From contig CANJKZ010000008.1 of assembly GCA_947471745.1 (NCBI GenBank), forward strand, positions 2,086,001-2,150,000: a stretch of 64,000 bases of DNA. The letters run 5' to 3'. Under the pieces are notes generated by a model. That model did no database searches and was not told the origin of the DNA. It saw only the letters and a list, made by a program, of their open reading frames with translations. Numbering within the stretch: position 1 is the first letter of the stretch; each line of letters begins with the position of its first letter. Positions 54,734 through 64,000 of the stretch are shown one piece after another. Source of the stretch: Closterium sp. Naga37s-1 (taxonomy: Eukaryota > Streptophyta > Zygnematophyceae > Desmidiales > Closteriaceae). The position numbers and the translations under genes were made by a program.

Positions 54734-57700
54734 GCCTGTCGAGGTAGCTGTCGACTCTCATCCTGCGAGGGGTGCTGAGCCTGAGCGTGCGGAGCCTGGG
54801 GGTGCGGAGCCTGGGGGTGCGGAGCCTGGGGGTGCTGAGTCTGGGGGTGCTGAGACTGGGGGTGCTGAGACTGGGGGTGCTGAGTCTGGGGGTGCTGAGC
54901 CTGGGAGTTCTGCACCTGGAGGAGCTCTCTCCTCCGAGCAGCTGCGTGAGTGGTACTTGCAGTACTGCAGCCTCAGGCGAGGTGCTTCTGGCGCTCGGAG
55001 AGGTGCTGGAGCTGGTACTAGTGCTTCCCCAACCAGGCGGGCGCTGCCCTCTCCCCTGCAGCTCCGCGAGTGGTACGCTCGGCACTGCAGTCTCCGGAGT
55101 GGCGCTCCTTGCGTCGCGGACCCTGGTACTGCTGCTGGTGCTGCTGGTCCTGGTGCTGTTGGAGCTGCTGGTGGTGCTGCTGGAGCTGCTGGAGGTGCTG
55201 CTGCTGTTGGCGGTGCTGCTGGTGCTGCTGGAGGTGCTACTGGAGCTGCTGGTGGTGCTACTGGAGCTGCTGGAGGTGTTGCTGTTACTGGTGCTGCTGG
55301 AGGTGTTGCTGGTGCTACTGCTGCTGCAGCTGCTGGAGGTGCTGGTGCTGCTGGCGGTGCTGCTGGTACTGCTGGTACTGGTGCTGCTGGTGCCAGTACT
55401 GCTGGAGCTGCTGGAGGTGCTGCTGGTGCTGGAGCTGCTGGAGCTGCTAGTCCCGGAGGTGCTCGTACTGGAGGTACTGGAGCTGCTGGGACTGGAGCTG
55501 CTGAGGGGGTTGGAGCTGGAGTTGCTGAGCGGCCGCGGCCGTACTACGTTCCGCTCCTTCAGCAGGTTCTTGGTCTTCCGCCCTGTCCTGGTCCTACTCC
55601 TCCTTCCCTACTGAGTCCACCACCTGTCCAGTCGCAGTCACAGTTACAGCCTGCCTCTCCTCTGCCTGGTCCTTCTCCTTACACTGCGCCGACAGGTAGC
55701 TTTCCGGAGCGTCGTGAGTCTGAGTCTCGTCCTCCGTCGCCTGAGTCCAGTCCTGTGTCGTCTGAGTCTCGTCCAGAGTCGCCTGTCCGCACTGCACGCA
55801 CTAGTCGTCGTGCTCCACGTGAGCGTCCTCCTCCTGTCCTAGGCACTCACTACATGACCCTGCGTCAGTCCACTGCTCCACAGCGCGTCCCTCTTCCGTC
55901 TCCTCCTGCGTCCTCTCTTCCTGACGTTGCCGACCCGCCGTCAGACCTTACTCGTGCTGCCAGTCCTACTGTCGCGCGTCTCCTTGCCACTGTTGTCACT
56001 GACCCTACCTTTGAGTCCTCTGCTGCGTCTGCTCTAGTCGCTGAGCTTGTTGACTTTGCTGCCGCTTGTCGTCTAGACTACGCCGCTAGCCTTGTCGCTG
56101 AGTCTGAGTCTGTCTGTCCTCTGTCCGTCGGGGGTGAGTGTGCTCTTGGCACGGACGTCCTTGAGGACAGACAGGAGGAGTTTCAGTGCTGTGCTGCTGC
56201 TTTACCTCATCTCGTGTCCATTCTGATTGCCCCTGAGGGAGACCCGGATGCACCAGACATCCCGACTCCACGCTCCTACGCAGAGGCGATGGAGGGTGAG
56301 TACTCCTCTCAGTGGCAGACAGCCATGGACGCAGAGATGGCTTCCTGGAAGTCCACAGGCACCTACGTCGACGAGGTTCCCCCACCTGGGGCGAACATCG
56401 TCAGTGGCATGTGGATTTTCAGGGTGAAGCGGCCGCCGGGTTCTCCGCCTGCCTTCAAGGCGCGTTACGTTGCACGAGGCTTCAGTCAGCGAGAGGGAGT
56501 TGACTTCTTCCAGACCTTCTCCCCGACCCCGAAGATGACCACTCTTCGGGTTCTGCTGCACGTCGCCGCTCAGCGTGACTACGAGCTCCACTGCCTTGAC
56601 TTCAGCAATGCTTTCCTACAAGGCACCCTGCACGAGGAGATCTGGCTGCGCCGCCCACCTGGCTTCACTGGGTCGTTCCCTCCTGGTACCCAGTGGAGCC
56701 TCCGGCGGCCGGTCTACGGTCTCCGCCGGGCGCCACGTGAGTGGCACGACACACTGAGGTCTACTCTTGCTGCTCTTGGGTTTGCTCCTTCTACTGCTGA
56801 CCCGTCGCTGTTTCTACGCACCGACACCACACTGCCGCCGTTCTACGTTCTCGTGTACGTAGACGACTTGGTCTTCGCTACTTCTGACACTGAGGCACTC
56901 GCCCACGTGAAGTCGGAGCTGCAGAAGAGACACACGTGCACAGACCTGGGTGAGCTGACAAGCTATCTTGGCTTGCGGATCACCCGGGACAGAGCACAGC
57001 GCACCATTACCTTGACTCAGTCACACATGGTGCAGCAGGTCCTTCAGCGCTTCCGCTTCACGTACTCCTCGCCTCAGCCCACTCCTCTGCCTACCGGTCA
57101 CTCGCTCTCAGCTCTGCCTTCGGATGAGTCCGTAGAGCCGAGTGGCCCGTATCCAGAGCTGGTGGGCTGCCTCATGTACCTGATGACCTGCACTCGACCT
57201 GACCTAGCCTACCCTCTTAGCATCCTAGCACGCTATGTCGCTCCTGGCCGACACCGGAAGGAGCACATGGATGCAGCTAAGAGGGTGTTGCGCTACTTGT
57301 GCAGTACGTCGGGCATGGGGCTTGTGCTTGGAGGACGGCGCGACGTTGTCCTCACTGGACACTCAGACGCTTCTTGGGCTGACGACCAGGCTACTCAGCG
57401 GTCGTCTCAGGGTTACACCTTCAGCCTTGGCTCTGGCTCAGTTTCTTGGCGTTCTACACGCTCTTCCTCTGTTCTCAGCTCCAGTTGTGAGGCTGAGATC
57501 TACGCCACAGCCATGGCTGCACAGGAGCTACGCTGGCTTACCTACCTGCTGACTGACCTCGGAGAGTGGCCTAGTTCTCCTCCAGTGCTGTACGTCGACA
57601 ACAAGGCAGCCATTGCCTTGTGTGAGGAGCACAGACTGGAGCACAGAACGAAGCACATCGCTCTGCGCTACTTCCTCGCTCGAGAGCTGCAGCAGCGTGG

Positions 57701-57839
57701 TCAGCTTCGTCTGCGTTACGTGGCCACTCGGGCCAACACAGCTGACGTGTTCACCAAGGCACTTCAGCCTTGTGACCATCAGCGTTTCTGTACTGTTCTA
57801 GGCCTTGTGCCTACTCTCCCTCACTTGCTCACTTCTTGA
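54633..57839 (+). pseudogene. pol: Element E linker, RT and RNase H
   Basis: The third frame continues the protein from PPPLFLAPGA. The linker has EPGGA repeats, LREWYLQYCS and LREWYARHCS, and an Ala/Gly run. RT reads FSNAFLQGTL and YVDDLVFATS, and RNase H reads SDASWADD, VDNKAAIAL and ADVFTKAL. It ends at TGA 57837-57839. This piece has no further break. Confidence 0.9.
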
Positions 57840-58066
57840 CTCTGCTTGTACTGTGATCTCTATATATATACCTGCATGCCTTTACTTGCTAGGTTGTGAT
57901 CACTGTACCTCTCGTTCTATTATCAAACTGCATGTGAACTGGTCTTGTGACCACTTGCTTGTGCTCGGAATTTGTGTGGTATCCTTGAGATCCACCATGA
58001 GCTTGCTTTGCTTTTCTTGACTGGTCTTGTGACCCCTTGTTCTCCCCCACTTTGCCTATGGGGGTG
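57840..58066 (+). promoter_or_regulatory. 3' untranslated region and polypurine tract of E
   Basis: Dyads GGTC-TTGT-GACC lie at 57941-57952 and 58023-58034. The polypurine tract tatgggggtg abuts the LTR. Confidence 0.6.
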
Positions 58067-58197
58067 TGTCAAACTTATATGCTATAGCTTGTTTAGGCTG
58101 TAGTGGGTTAGACAATATGGGGTACAACACTTTAGGGTTTCACTACTTGTACCCAACTTCCTGCTAGTTCAATCATTCCTGTTTTGTACATTTGACA
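58067..58197 (+). repeat. Element E 3' LTR (131 bp)
   Basis: It is the direct-repeat partner of 51212-51342, identical, and is followed by gcgca. Confidence 0.97.
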
Positions 58198-58734
58198 GCG
58201 CAATGATCAATTTAGTCACTCATGGGAAAAAACGTTTGCGACTGACTGATTTTCTGATTGTGTTGACCTTTGGACACAGGATAAGGTAAGCAACGACTGT
58301 ACCGTAGAAAATATGATACCCGTATTTTAATGTCGCGTTTCGATTTATATTGTTGTATGGCGTTATAATTGATCTCGTGGATTGGACCATGTGTTGATAA
58401 GCTCAATAGTTGACAGTATAATAACGAATTAACAATGATTTTTGCATAAAATAAAGTGTATTCAACTTTTAAAATGTCTAGTTTTCTTAATATTGTTAAA
58501 TTGTGTAAATGTATTATTTGGGTACTTTTGTCTGCACTAATTTCCTTTTACATGGAGTCCACATATTTCTAAATGGTTTGAAAGTGGTTTTTCTATCCAT
58601 GTTACAACTCCAGGCTTGCTCGTTGGACACGTGTTCTCTTTTTGTTTTTGTTTTTTTTTTTTCTCGCATCGAATAGCACGGATTCCTGGAATTAACATGG
58701 GAGGTGAGAAAGAATTCGAGATCCATAGAACGTC

Positions 58735-58735
<1 letters not shown>

Positions 58736-58773
<38 letters not shown>
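58736..58773. repeat. Run of 38 T
   Basis: It is an uninterrupted T homopolymer. On the minus strand it is a 38-base A run that would follow the possible coding segment at 58872-59210, which is compatible with a retroposed poly(A) tail or a simple repeat. Confidence 0.9.
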
Positions 58774-58775
<2 letters not shown>

Positions 58776-58871
58776 TAGAGCGATTCGGAATCCCAACGCT
58801 TTTGCGCAAATTTTCCATGCCAGTTTACCGCGTTTTGACAAGAAATTTGAGGCATGTGAAGCGACTCACCT

Positions 58872-59210
58872 GTAGCTTGTTACATGTAGAGTTCCTTCTC
58901 GCAATTGTTCCTCCCCGGAGAGTGTGCTGACCATCTTACGGAAGAATTCCGTTGGATCGAATCTGTCTTGCTCCCAAGAATACTGCACCGTTTCCAGCTG
59001 CATCACATATTTTTTAAGCGTCGGCCCCATGCCAGGGATCCCGGTGAAGCGTTCCGCAACTTCCACTTTTGGCGGACTGGCTCGGTTCCAAACCCTGCGG
59101 GCAGGGCTTCCTAGGTCTCGCGTTCGTCCTTCACGCTTGGCTTCTCCGCTAATCACCAGCTCCGCCGGCGCCGCCGTCGGCCTGGGTGCTCGTTTTGCTC
59201 GGCACGCTTA
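58872..59210 (-). CDS. Unrecognised coding segment, possible host exon
   Basis: On the minus strand the frame is open from a TAA near 59210 to a perfect donor-like CAG|GTGAGT at about 58872, with the in-frame stop TGA falling inside GTGAGT. The protein includes VEVAERFTGIPGMGPTLKK, LETVQYSWEQDRFDPTEFF and MVSTLSGEEQLREGTL. There is no ATG near its start, which fits an internal exon. I do not recognise the family. It could be a host exon, a captured fragment or chance. Confidence 0.3.
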
Positions 59211-59586
59211 GTCAGCACCGCCTGAGTGCTGGCACTTATTGGCTTGCTGTGTCTGGCTTCCCTTGCTTGGTGTCACGCAGATTGTAGAGATTGACACAAC
59301 TAATTCCCAGCATAATATGAAAACAAACAAGCTGCGTATTCCAGCACACACTCATTCCTAAGTATTACTTTTAGATTCGTTGCTACCAACGGCTTGGTCT
59401 GGTTTACTCCCGCCTAAGCGCCTTGCCTCGGTTTCCCGCTTGCCCAGCTTTCTGATGCGGCTAGCCTCTGACCCTTGCGGTCCTTCCGACGTGCCTTTCT
59501 CTCTACAGCATGGCTCATTTCTATTCTAGCTATTGTTCGCACATTTATATATAGTTTGTTACTACCGCTACTCAAACTATCTTTAA

Positions 59587-60331
59587 TATGTGACAAGGGC
59601 CTTGGTGAAGATGTTTGCAGTGTTGGCCACTGAAGCCACGAAGTCCAAGCATGCTGGCAGCGTCGCTGCAGCTCTCGCAGGAGAAAGTACCTCACGTCAA
59701 TGTGCTTAACTCTGCTCTCCAGTCGAGGCCCTCGACACAGGAGGATCATGGCCTTGTTGTCAGCGAACAAGGTTGGTGCAGAGCTCGGCCGCTCACCAAG
59801 GTCGGTGAGCAAGAAGGTCTGCCAGCAAAGCTCCTACGCAGCCATGGCACCGGAGTAGATATATGCTTCTGCGCTAGACTGCACCGCAGATGACAACTGT
59901 GTAGACCTCCACGACACAACTCCAGTGCCCAAGCTGAAGCAGTGCCCCTGAGTAGACCGCTGGGTCTGCACGTCGTCGGCGTAGGAAGAGTCGCAGTGGC
60001 CGGTCAGCACAACTGGCTGTGTCTCTCAAAGGACAAGCCCCATGCCAGATGTAGTCGTTAGGTACTTCGCCACCCTCACAGCAGCCGTCTAGTGAACCGG
60101 ACGGTGTCTCCCAGTCGCAACAAAGAGAGAAAGGATGTTGAGGGGAAAGGCGAGGTCCGGGAGAGTACAAGTCATCAAGTACATGAGGCAGCCCACAAGC
60201 TCTGCGTAGGGACCACTGGACTCAAAAGGCTCGTCGGGAAAAGGGCAGATGAGTCTGTGATCAATGGCAAGAGGAGTGGGCTGTGTGGTGGAGTGCCGAA
60301 GCCCGGGCTGCCGAAGGACCTGCTGCACCAT
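59587..60331 (-). pseudogene. pol: Element H RNase H
   Basis: Pieces in several frames: YAELVGCLMYLMTCTLPDLAF, then LTDLGERPSSAPTLFADNKA and KHIDVRYFLLREL. In another frame FVASVANTANIFTKALVTY precedes a TAA near 59587. Frameshifts lie near 59660 and 59870-60170. Confidence 0.8.
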
Positions 60332-60960
60332 GTGTGACTGAGTCAGTGTGATGGTGCGAGCGGCTCTGTCCTTGGTGATCTGTAAGCCAAGGCAGCGGCG
60401 CAGTTTCCTGTTTCTTTTGCAGTTCGGACTTCATCTCAGTCAGAGCAACCGTGTCTGCTGTAGCGAAGACCAAGTCGTCGACATAGACAAGAACGAAGAA
60501 CGGAGTGGAACCATTGCGAACAAACGGTGACAGGCCAGCAGACGAAGGACGAAACCTGAGGTTAGCAAGAGTAGTGCGTAGCGTGTCGTGCCACTCACGG
60601 GGCGCCTGGCGGAGACCGTAGACTGGTCGCCTCAGGCTCCACTGGATCCCAAGCGGGAAAGTGCCAGTGAAGCCAGGAGGACGGCGCAGCCGGATCTCCT
60701 CGTGCAGGGGGCCCTGGAGAAAGGCAGTGGAGAAGTCGAGGGAGTGCATCTCGTAGTCTTGCTGTCTTGCAACGCGAAGAAACACCCAAAGAGTAGTCAG
60801 CTTCGGGGTCGGGGTGAAGGTTTGGAAGAATCAACTCCCTCACGCTAACTGAAGCCCCTAGCGACATCGCGTGCCTGGAAGACAGGCGGTGATTCAGGCG
60901 GCCGCTTCAACTTGAAGATCCACATGCCATCGACTACGTTCGCCCCAGGCGAGGGAACTC
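60261..60960 (-). pseudogene. pol: Element H reverse transcriptase
   Basis: It reads DYEMHSLDFSTAFLQGPLHE, RPPGFTG, PVYGLRQAPREWHDTLRTTL and LVYVDDLVFATADTVAL, clear copia RT with an intact YVDD. A frameshift after LQKK near 60410 ends it, and another lies near 60830. Confidence 0.85.
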
Positions 60961-61777
60961 CGTGGCTGCTATCTCCAAGATGCCATCTTTGAGTCCATGG
61001 CTGCTATCCAGTGAGAGGCCCACCGCCCTGACACTGCCTCACGGTACGTGCAGGTAGTCGGTATGTCAAGGGCGTTAGAGTCTTCCTCAGGGGCTAGCAG
61101 CATGGCACAGAGATGGGGAGAAGCGGCTACCAAGAACTCCAGCTCAAACTGCCTGTCCTCTAGGATGTCACAGCCAAGGGCAAACTCACCCCCGGCCGAC
61201 AGAGGACGGACAGCCACCACGCAAGTGGCGTAGTCAAGGCGGCGAGTGGTGGCGAAGTCACCAACAGCGGCAACAAGAGCCGAGACAGACTACGGAGAGG
61301 CACGAGGGTCTGTGACAAGAGAGGCGAGAACACGTATGACAACATTACGAGCAGCACGGTAGTAGTCAGTGATGGGGGTAGAGGAGACAGGAAGAGACGA
61401 CTCAGGAGAAGAAGGGAGAACAGACACAGGCGGAGAACGACGATGACTAGAACAGAGGAGGACAGTGCGAAGGTCGTCAACAGGAGACAAGAACGCAGGG
61501 GACAGGGGCGGACGTGAGAGTGAGGGACAACAAGAGGAGCGGGCTGGGAACGAGAAGGAGATACAACAGCCGGGGACGAGTCCGGAGGAGAAAGACCGTG
61601 AGCAGGAGGTGGAGGTGAGTGGTCCGAAGAGGAGGAAGGGAGACCAAGGGTCCGAAGACCACTCATAGGTGGGAAAGGCCGCTGCAAAAGTGCCTGATGC
61701 GGCTGCTGCTGCTGCTGCAGCAGCTTCTGCCGCTGCAACTCCTGCTGCTGCTGCTCAAGCTCCATAGTCTCCTGCAC
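60961..61777 (-). pseudogene. pol: Element H pre-RT region and linker
   Basis: The frame LSAGGEFALGCDILEDRQFELEF, shown here as CDILEDRQFELEF, then LCAMLLAPEEDSNALDIP and WIAAMDSKMASW, parallels the pre-RT segment of D (LEDRQFELGFLAA, LAPEGDPDALDIP). Upstream, a Gln-rich stretch (QQQELQRQKLLQQQQQ) lies at about 61690-61770. Confidence 0.75.
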
Positions 61778-62744
61778 CGCCTCTAATGCTCCTCGGGCGC
61801 ATGCCGAGAAGCAGCCTGGAAACGCGTATCGTGACGGTGGGGAGGCGGAGGAGGCGACGAAGTAGTAGTGCCTCGAGCTCCAACTCCCTCATAACTAGTA
61901 CCTCCAACGCTAGTACCACCAACTCCAGCACCCCCCGAACTAGTACCTCCGGTGCCAGTACCCGCAACTCCAACACCCCCAAAACTGGCACCTCCAGTGC
62001 TTGCACCCTCAGCTCCAGCACCCCAGAACTAGCACCTCCAGTGCCAGTACCCTCAGCTCTAGCACCCTCAGAACCAGCACCTCTAGTGCCAGCACCCTCA
62101 GCTCCAGCACCTCCAGTGCCAGCACCCTCAGCTCTAGCACCGTCAGCTCCAGCACCCTCAGACCCAACACCTTCAGAGCCCGTGCCTCCAACACCAACAC
62201 CCCCAGAGTCGACTGCAACCTGTCCCGGTAGTGCCGACTCCAGCTGCGGTGATTGTGAGGACGACTGTGGGGAAGGGGGTGGTACTTGACGTGCTACCGA
62301 GGGGAGAGGGGTAGCGTGGGACACACCAGATGGGGCAGAACCAGGGGGGGGCGGGTGTACTGGAGGAGCGGGAGCAAGAGGAGGAGCGGGGGCGAGGAAG
62401 ATGGAAGGGGGGGGAACTGGGAGACCTCGACAGGGGTAGCGCGCGTAGTAGGACACAGACTCGTCAAAGGTGACATCACGGTAGTCGAGAAACTGGTGGA
62501 GGGGCGGGTGGTAAATCGTGAAGTCAGAGGCGTCTACCGGGAAACCAAGGAAGACAAAGAGGAGGGCATGAGCCGAGAGCTTGTCTGCAGAGGTGCCGCG
62601 GACAAGCGCAAGGCAGCCCCAGACTTGAAACTCCGACGCAACACCAGGTGACCCGGTCCAAAGACTGGTCGGTGAAGCCCCTGGCCGGGAGACACAATGC
62701 AGAGGTTCAGCTGGTGGGCGGCGTAGAAAACCGCGTAGGGCCAC
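61755..62744 (-). pseudogene. pol: Element H integrase end and repeat linker
   Basis: SLWTGSPGVASEFQVWGCLALVRG, shown here as GVASEFQVWGCLAL, and YRDVTFDESVSYYARYP mark the integrase end. The linker EGAGTGGAGAEGAGTRG is encoded by 15-base repeats at about 61900-62200 (plus strand agcaccctcagctcc). Confidence 0.78.
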
Positions 62745-63357
62745 AAAAAATGGGGCGCACGGGCATGGATCATGGAGGTGCGGGCGATCTCCATGACCGA
62801 TGCGACGCTCAGCAACCTTATTCTTGCGGGGACTCCGACGCGTCCAGGATTGAGTGATGCCCTACTCGCTGCAAAATCCGCGAAGAATGACAGAGCGAAA
62901 CTCACCTCCACCGTCGAAGTGAAGACGAACGACACGACTACCACGACTGGCCTCCGTGGCCAGTAACCACCTGATCAACGTAGAAGCCACGTCAGACTTC
63001 TTTGCCGGGGGGAACACCGTGATGTAATGTGAGTAATCGCAACGACCACCAGAAAGAAGCTCTTCCTCTCGGGCCCAGGGGGAGGGGCGGGGCCCCAGAC
63101 GTCCAAGTGGGGATTCTGGAAGGGTGCGGTGGCTGGACGAAGGGAGGAGGAGTCAGGAGTGGCGCGCAGCCGACCCTCGACGCAAGGAGTGCCCGGCGGC
63201 GCAGGCGAAGGAGGGAGCGATAGAAAGACGCGCAGGAGACCTGAGACAAGATGCTAGCTAGCCATGATGCGGAGGCGAAAGAGGGATGGGTGACCAAGAC
63301 GGTGGTGCCACAGGACTGGTGGGTGGGTGAGTGATCGACAAGAGCACGACGCAGCAA
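62534..63357 (-). pseudogene. pol: Element H integrase core, fragmented
   Basis: Fragments match integrase in several frames: the pre-integrase segment at about 63280, a TWTSGAP segment at about 63095, LLSVASVMEIARTSMIHA and APHFLWPYAVFYAAHQLNL at about 62700-62830. At least three frameshifts are needed to join them. Confidence 0.72.
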
Positions 63358-64000
63358 CCTGACTGGATGTAGCTACCTGAACAGACGCAACTACCTGGGG
63401 AGAGTCATTGCGCATTGTGAAGAGACCTGAGCAGCCTGGCCCCTGGCTAAACGTGGCCAGGGGAGCGTAGGTGTCACCGTCGATGCAGGTCTCATCACGC
63501 TCAGATGGGGGAAACCAGACGCCGACGTGGCGGTCCTGAAGGTATCCAACACCCACCAAGTTCGTGGAGAATGAGGGGACATTAGAGGGGACAGCTGGGC
63601 ACTCGACGGTGGTAGAGCTGCGTGCAACTACTGGTCCTGAAGTAGGATCAGCCCGTGCAACCGGAACCGGAGCAGGAAGCGGAGTGAGAGTCGTGTGGTC
63701 GTGAAAGAAGCATTGAGATGTGCCAGAGTATAACGTGAAAGAGAGCGACGCCTCAACCGAAGGTGCACCTGGGCTAGTAGCTACATAAGCACCTAGACCA
63801 GAATCACAAGCACATACACTAGCAACATGCAAAGAACCTAAACTACGAACACGCGAGCAAACGGATCCAGCAGCACTATAGTCCACATCGGCATACATCA
63901 CAGAGGTGAATTGCAAGGCAGCAAACAACTCTACTGCAGACATCTGAAACAACGATGGACCAAGAGAACGAGCCAGCGGGGCCAAGTCCGGTGGGGGGCC
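63254..64000 (-). pseudogene. gag-pro: Element H Gag end and protease
   Basis: It is open from the right edge to a stop near 63254. LARSLGPSLFQMSAVELFAAL and SVMYAD match the Gag end of D. The protease motif reads TLYSGTSQCFF, so the catalytic Asp of the usual TLDSG is Tyr and the enzyme should be dead. SLTHPPVLWHHRLGHPSLFRL closes the piece. Confidence 0.82.

Larger units (their letters stand above)
51212..58197 (+). mobile_element. Ty1/copia element E, complete
   Basis: The element is 6986 bases long with LTRs of 131 bases that I read as identical and a gcgca duplication (51207-51211 and 58198-58202). It is the same family as B throughout the internal region. Two single-base gains in homopolymers (G at about 52820, C at about 54640) split the polyprotein. 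A 294-base in-frame deletion removes most of the Gly-rich Gag tract. Confidence 0.96.
58198..59586. other. AT-rich non-element spacer
   Basis: Base composition drops sharply compared with the elements, and no retrotransposon motif is visible. It may be original host sequence. It contains a 38-base T run and one possible exon on the minus strand, both listed separately. A donor-like word AAGGTAAGC lies on the plus strand near 58284. The 3' end of H may lie within the last few hundred bases, but no LTR pair is visible. Confidence 0.6.
59587..64000 (-). mobile_element. Ty1/copia element H, decayed, cut by window edge
   Basis: Integrase, RT and RNase H of copia type run from the right edge to a stop near 59587 on the minus strand. 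Frameshifts and stops occur throughout. Wording such as SLTHPPVLWHHRLGHPS and SFTLYSG is closest to D. No LTR or target duplication is visible, so the 3' boundary is uncertain. Confidence 0.85.

Noticed and set aside
55070..55450. Cys/Trp-rich open frame in E
   Set aside because: It is a third-frame reading of the GCT/GGA linker repeat.
3816..58202. A target-site consensus among the five-base duplications
   Set aside because: tttgg, cagca, tggtg, ctctc, cttgt and gcgca share no clear pattern.
59281..59586. A 3' LTR for element H
   Set aside because: No repeat partner is in the window and no TGT...ACA pair with a polypurine tract could be defined.

Overview
The window is almost entirely retrotransposon DNA from a eukaryote. 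I recognise no bacterial feature and no complete host gene. At least eight LTR retrotransposon copies are present: seven Ty1/copia copies plus a second copy of one of them in tandem, and one Ty3/gypsy chromovirus-like copy, stacked inside each other. The GC-rich coding sequence, initiator-Met-tRNA-like primer sites and copia families with very short LTRs fit a green-lineage genome. My impression, from memory and unverified, is a charophyte-type green alga.

Layout, left to right. Positions 1-3820 are the 3' part of copia copy A1. At 3821-10994 copia C (+) is inserted (target duplication tttgg). At 10995-11554 the A LTR resumes. At 11555-18893 copia B (+) is inserted in the same LTR (duplication cagca). 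At 18894-19118 the LTR ends, and A2, a second full internal region of family A, runs directly on from it, with its own 3' LTR at 24592-25405. A1 and A2 therefore share one middle LTR. At 25406-25639 and 39946-43918 lies one degenerate gypsy element. It is split by copia F (-, 25640-39945, duplication tggtg), which is itself split by copia D (-, 26159-33697, duplication ctctc). From 43919 a short non-element sequence begins, interrupted by copia G (-, 44050-51145, duplication cttgt) and copia E (+, 51212-58197, duplication gcgca). It continues as an AT-rich spacer to about 59586. From there to the right edge is copia H (-), a decayed relative of D without visible LTRs.

Relative ages follow from nesting and LTR divergence. 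D (LTRs identical, 1979-codon open polyprotein), G and E (LTRs identical) and B (one LTR difference) are young. F (about six LTR differences) is older. H and the gypsy element are decayed. Internally each copia element runs LTR, primer site, 0.7-1.2 kb of GC-rich simple-repeat leader, gag, protease, integrase, a low-complexity linker, reverse transcriptase, RNase H, a 3' untranslated stretch with repeated dyad motifs, polypurine tract and LTR.

The most unusual biology is in the Gag region. Families B/E and D carry a capsid-like domain, a Gly-rich (RGG-type in B) tract and a cysteine-histidine module spaced C-X13-C-X3-H-X4-C instead of the usual zinc knuckle. Families C, F and G have no capsid-like domain and instead have repeats of a LREWY peptide that also recurs between integrase and reverse transcriptase. 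Family A has a conventional zinc knuckle, and both copies have the same in-frame UAG between protease and integrase.
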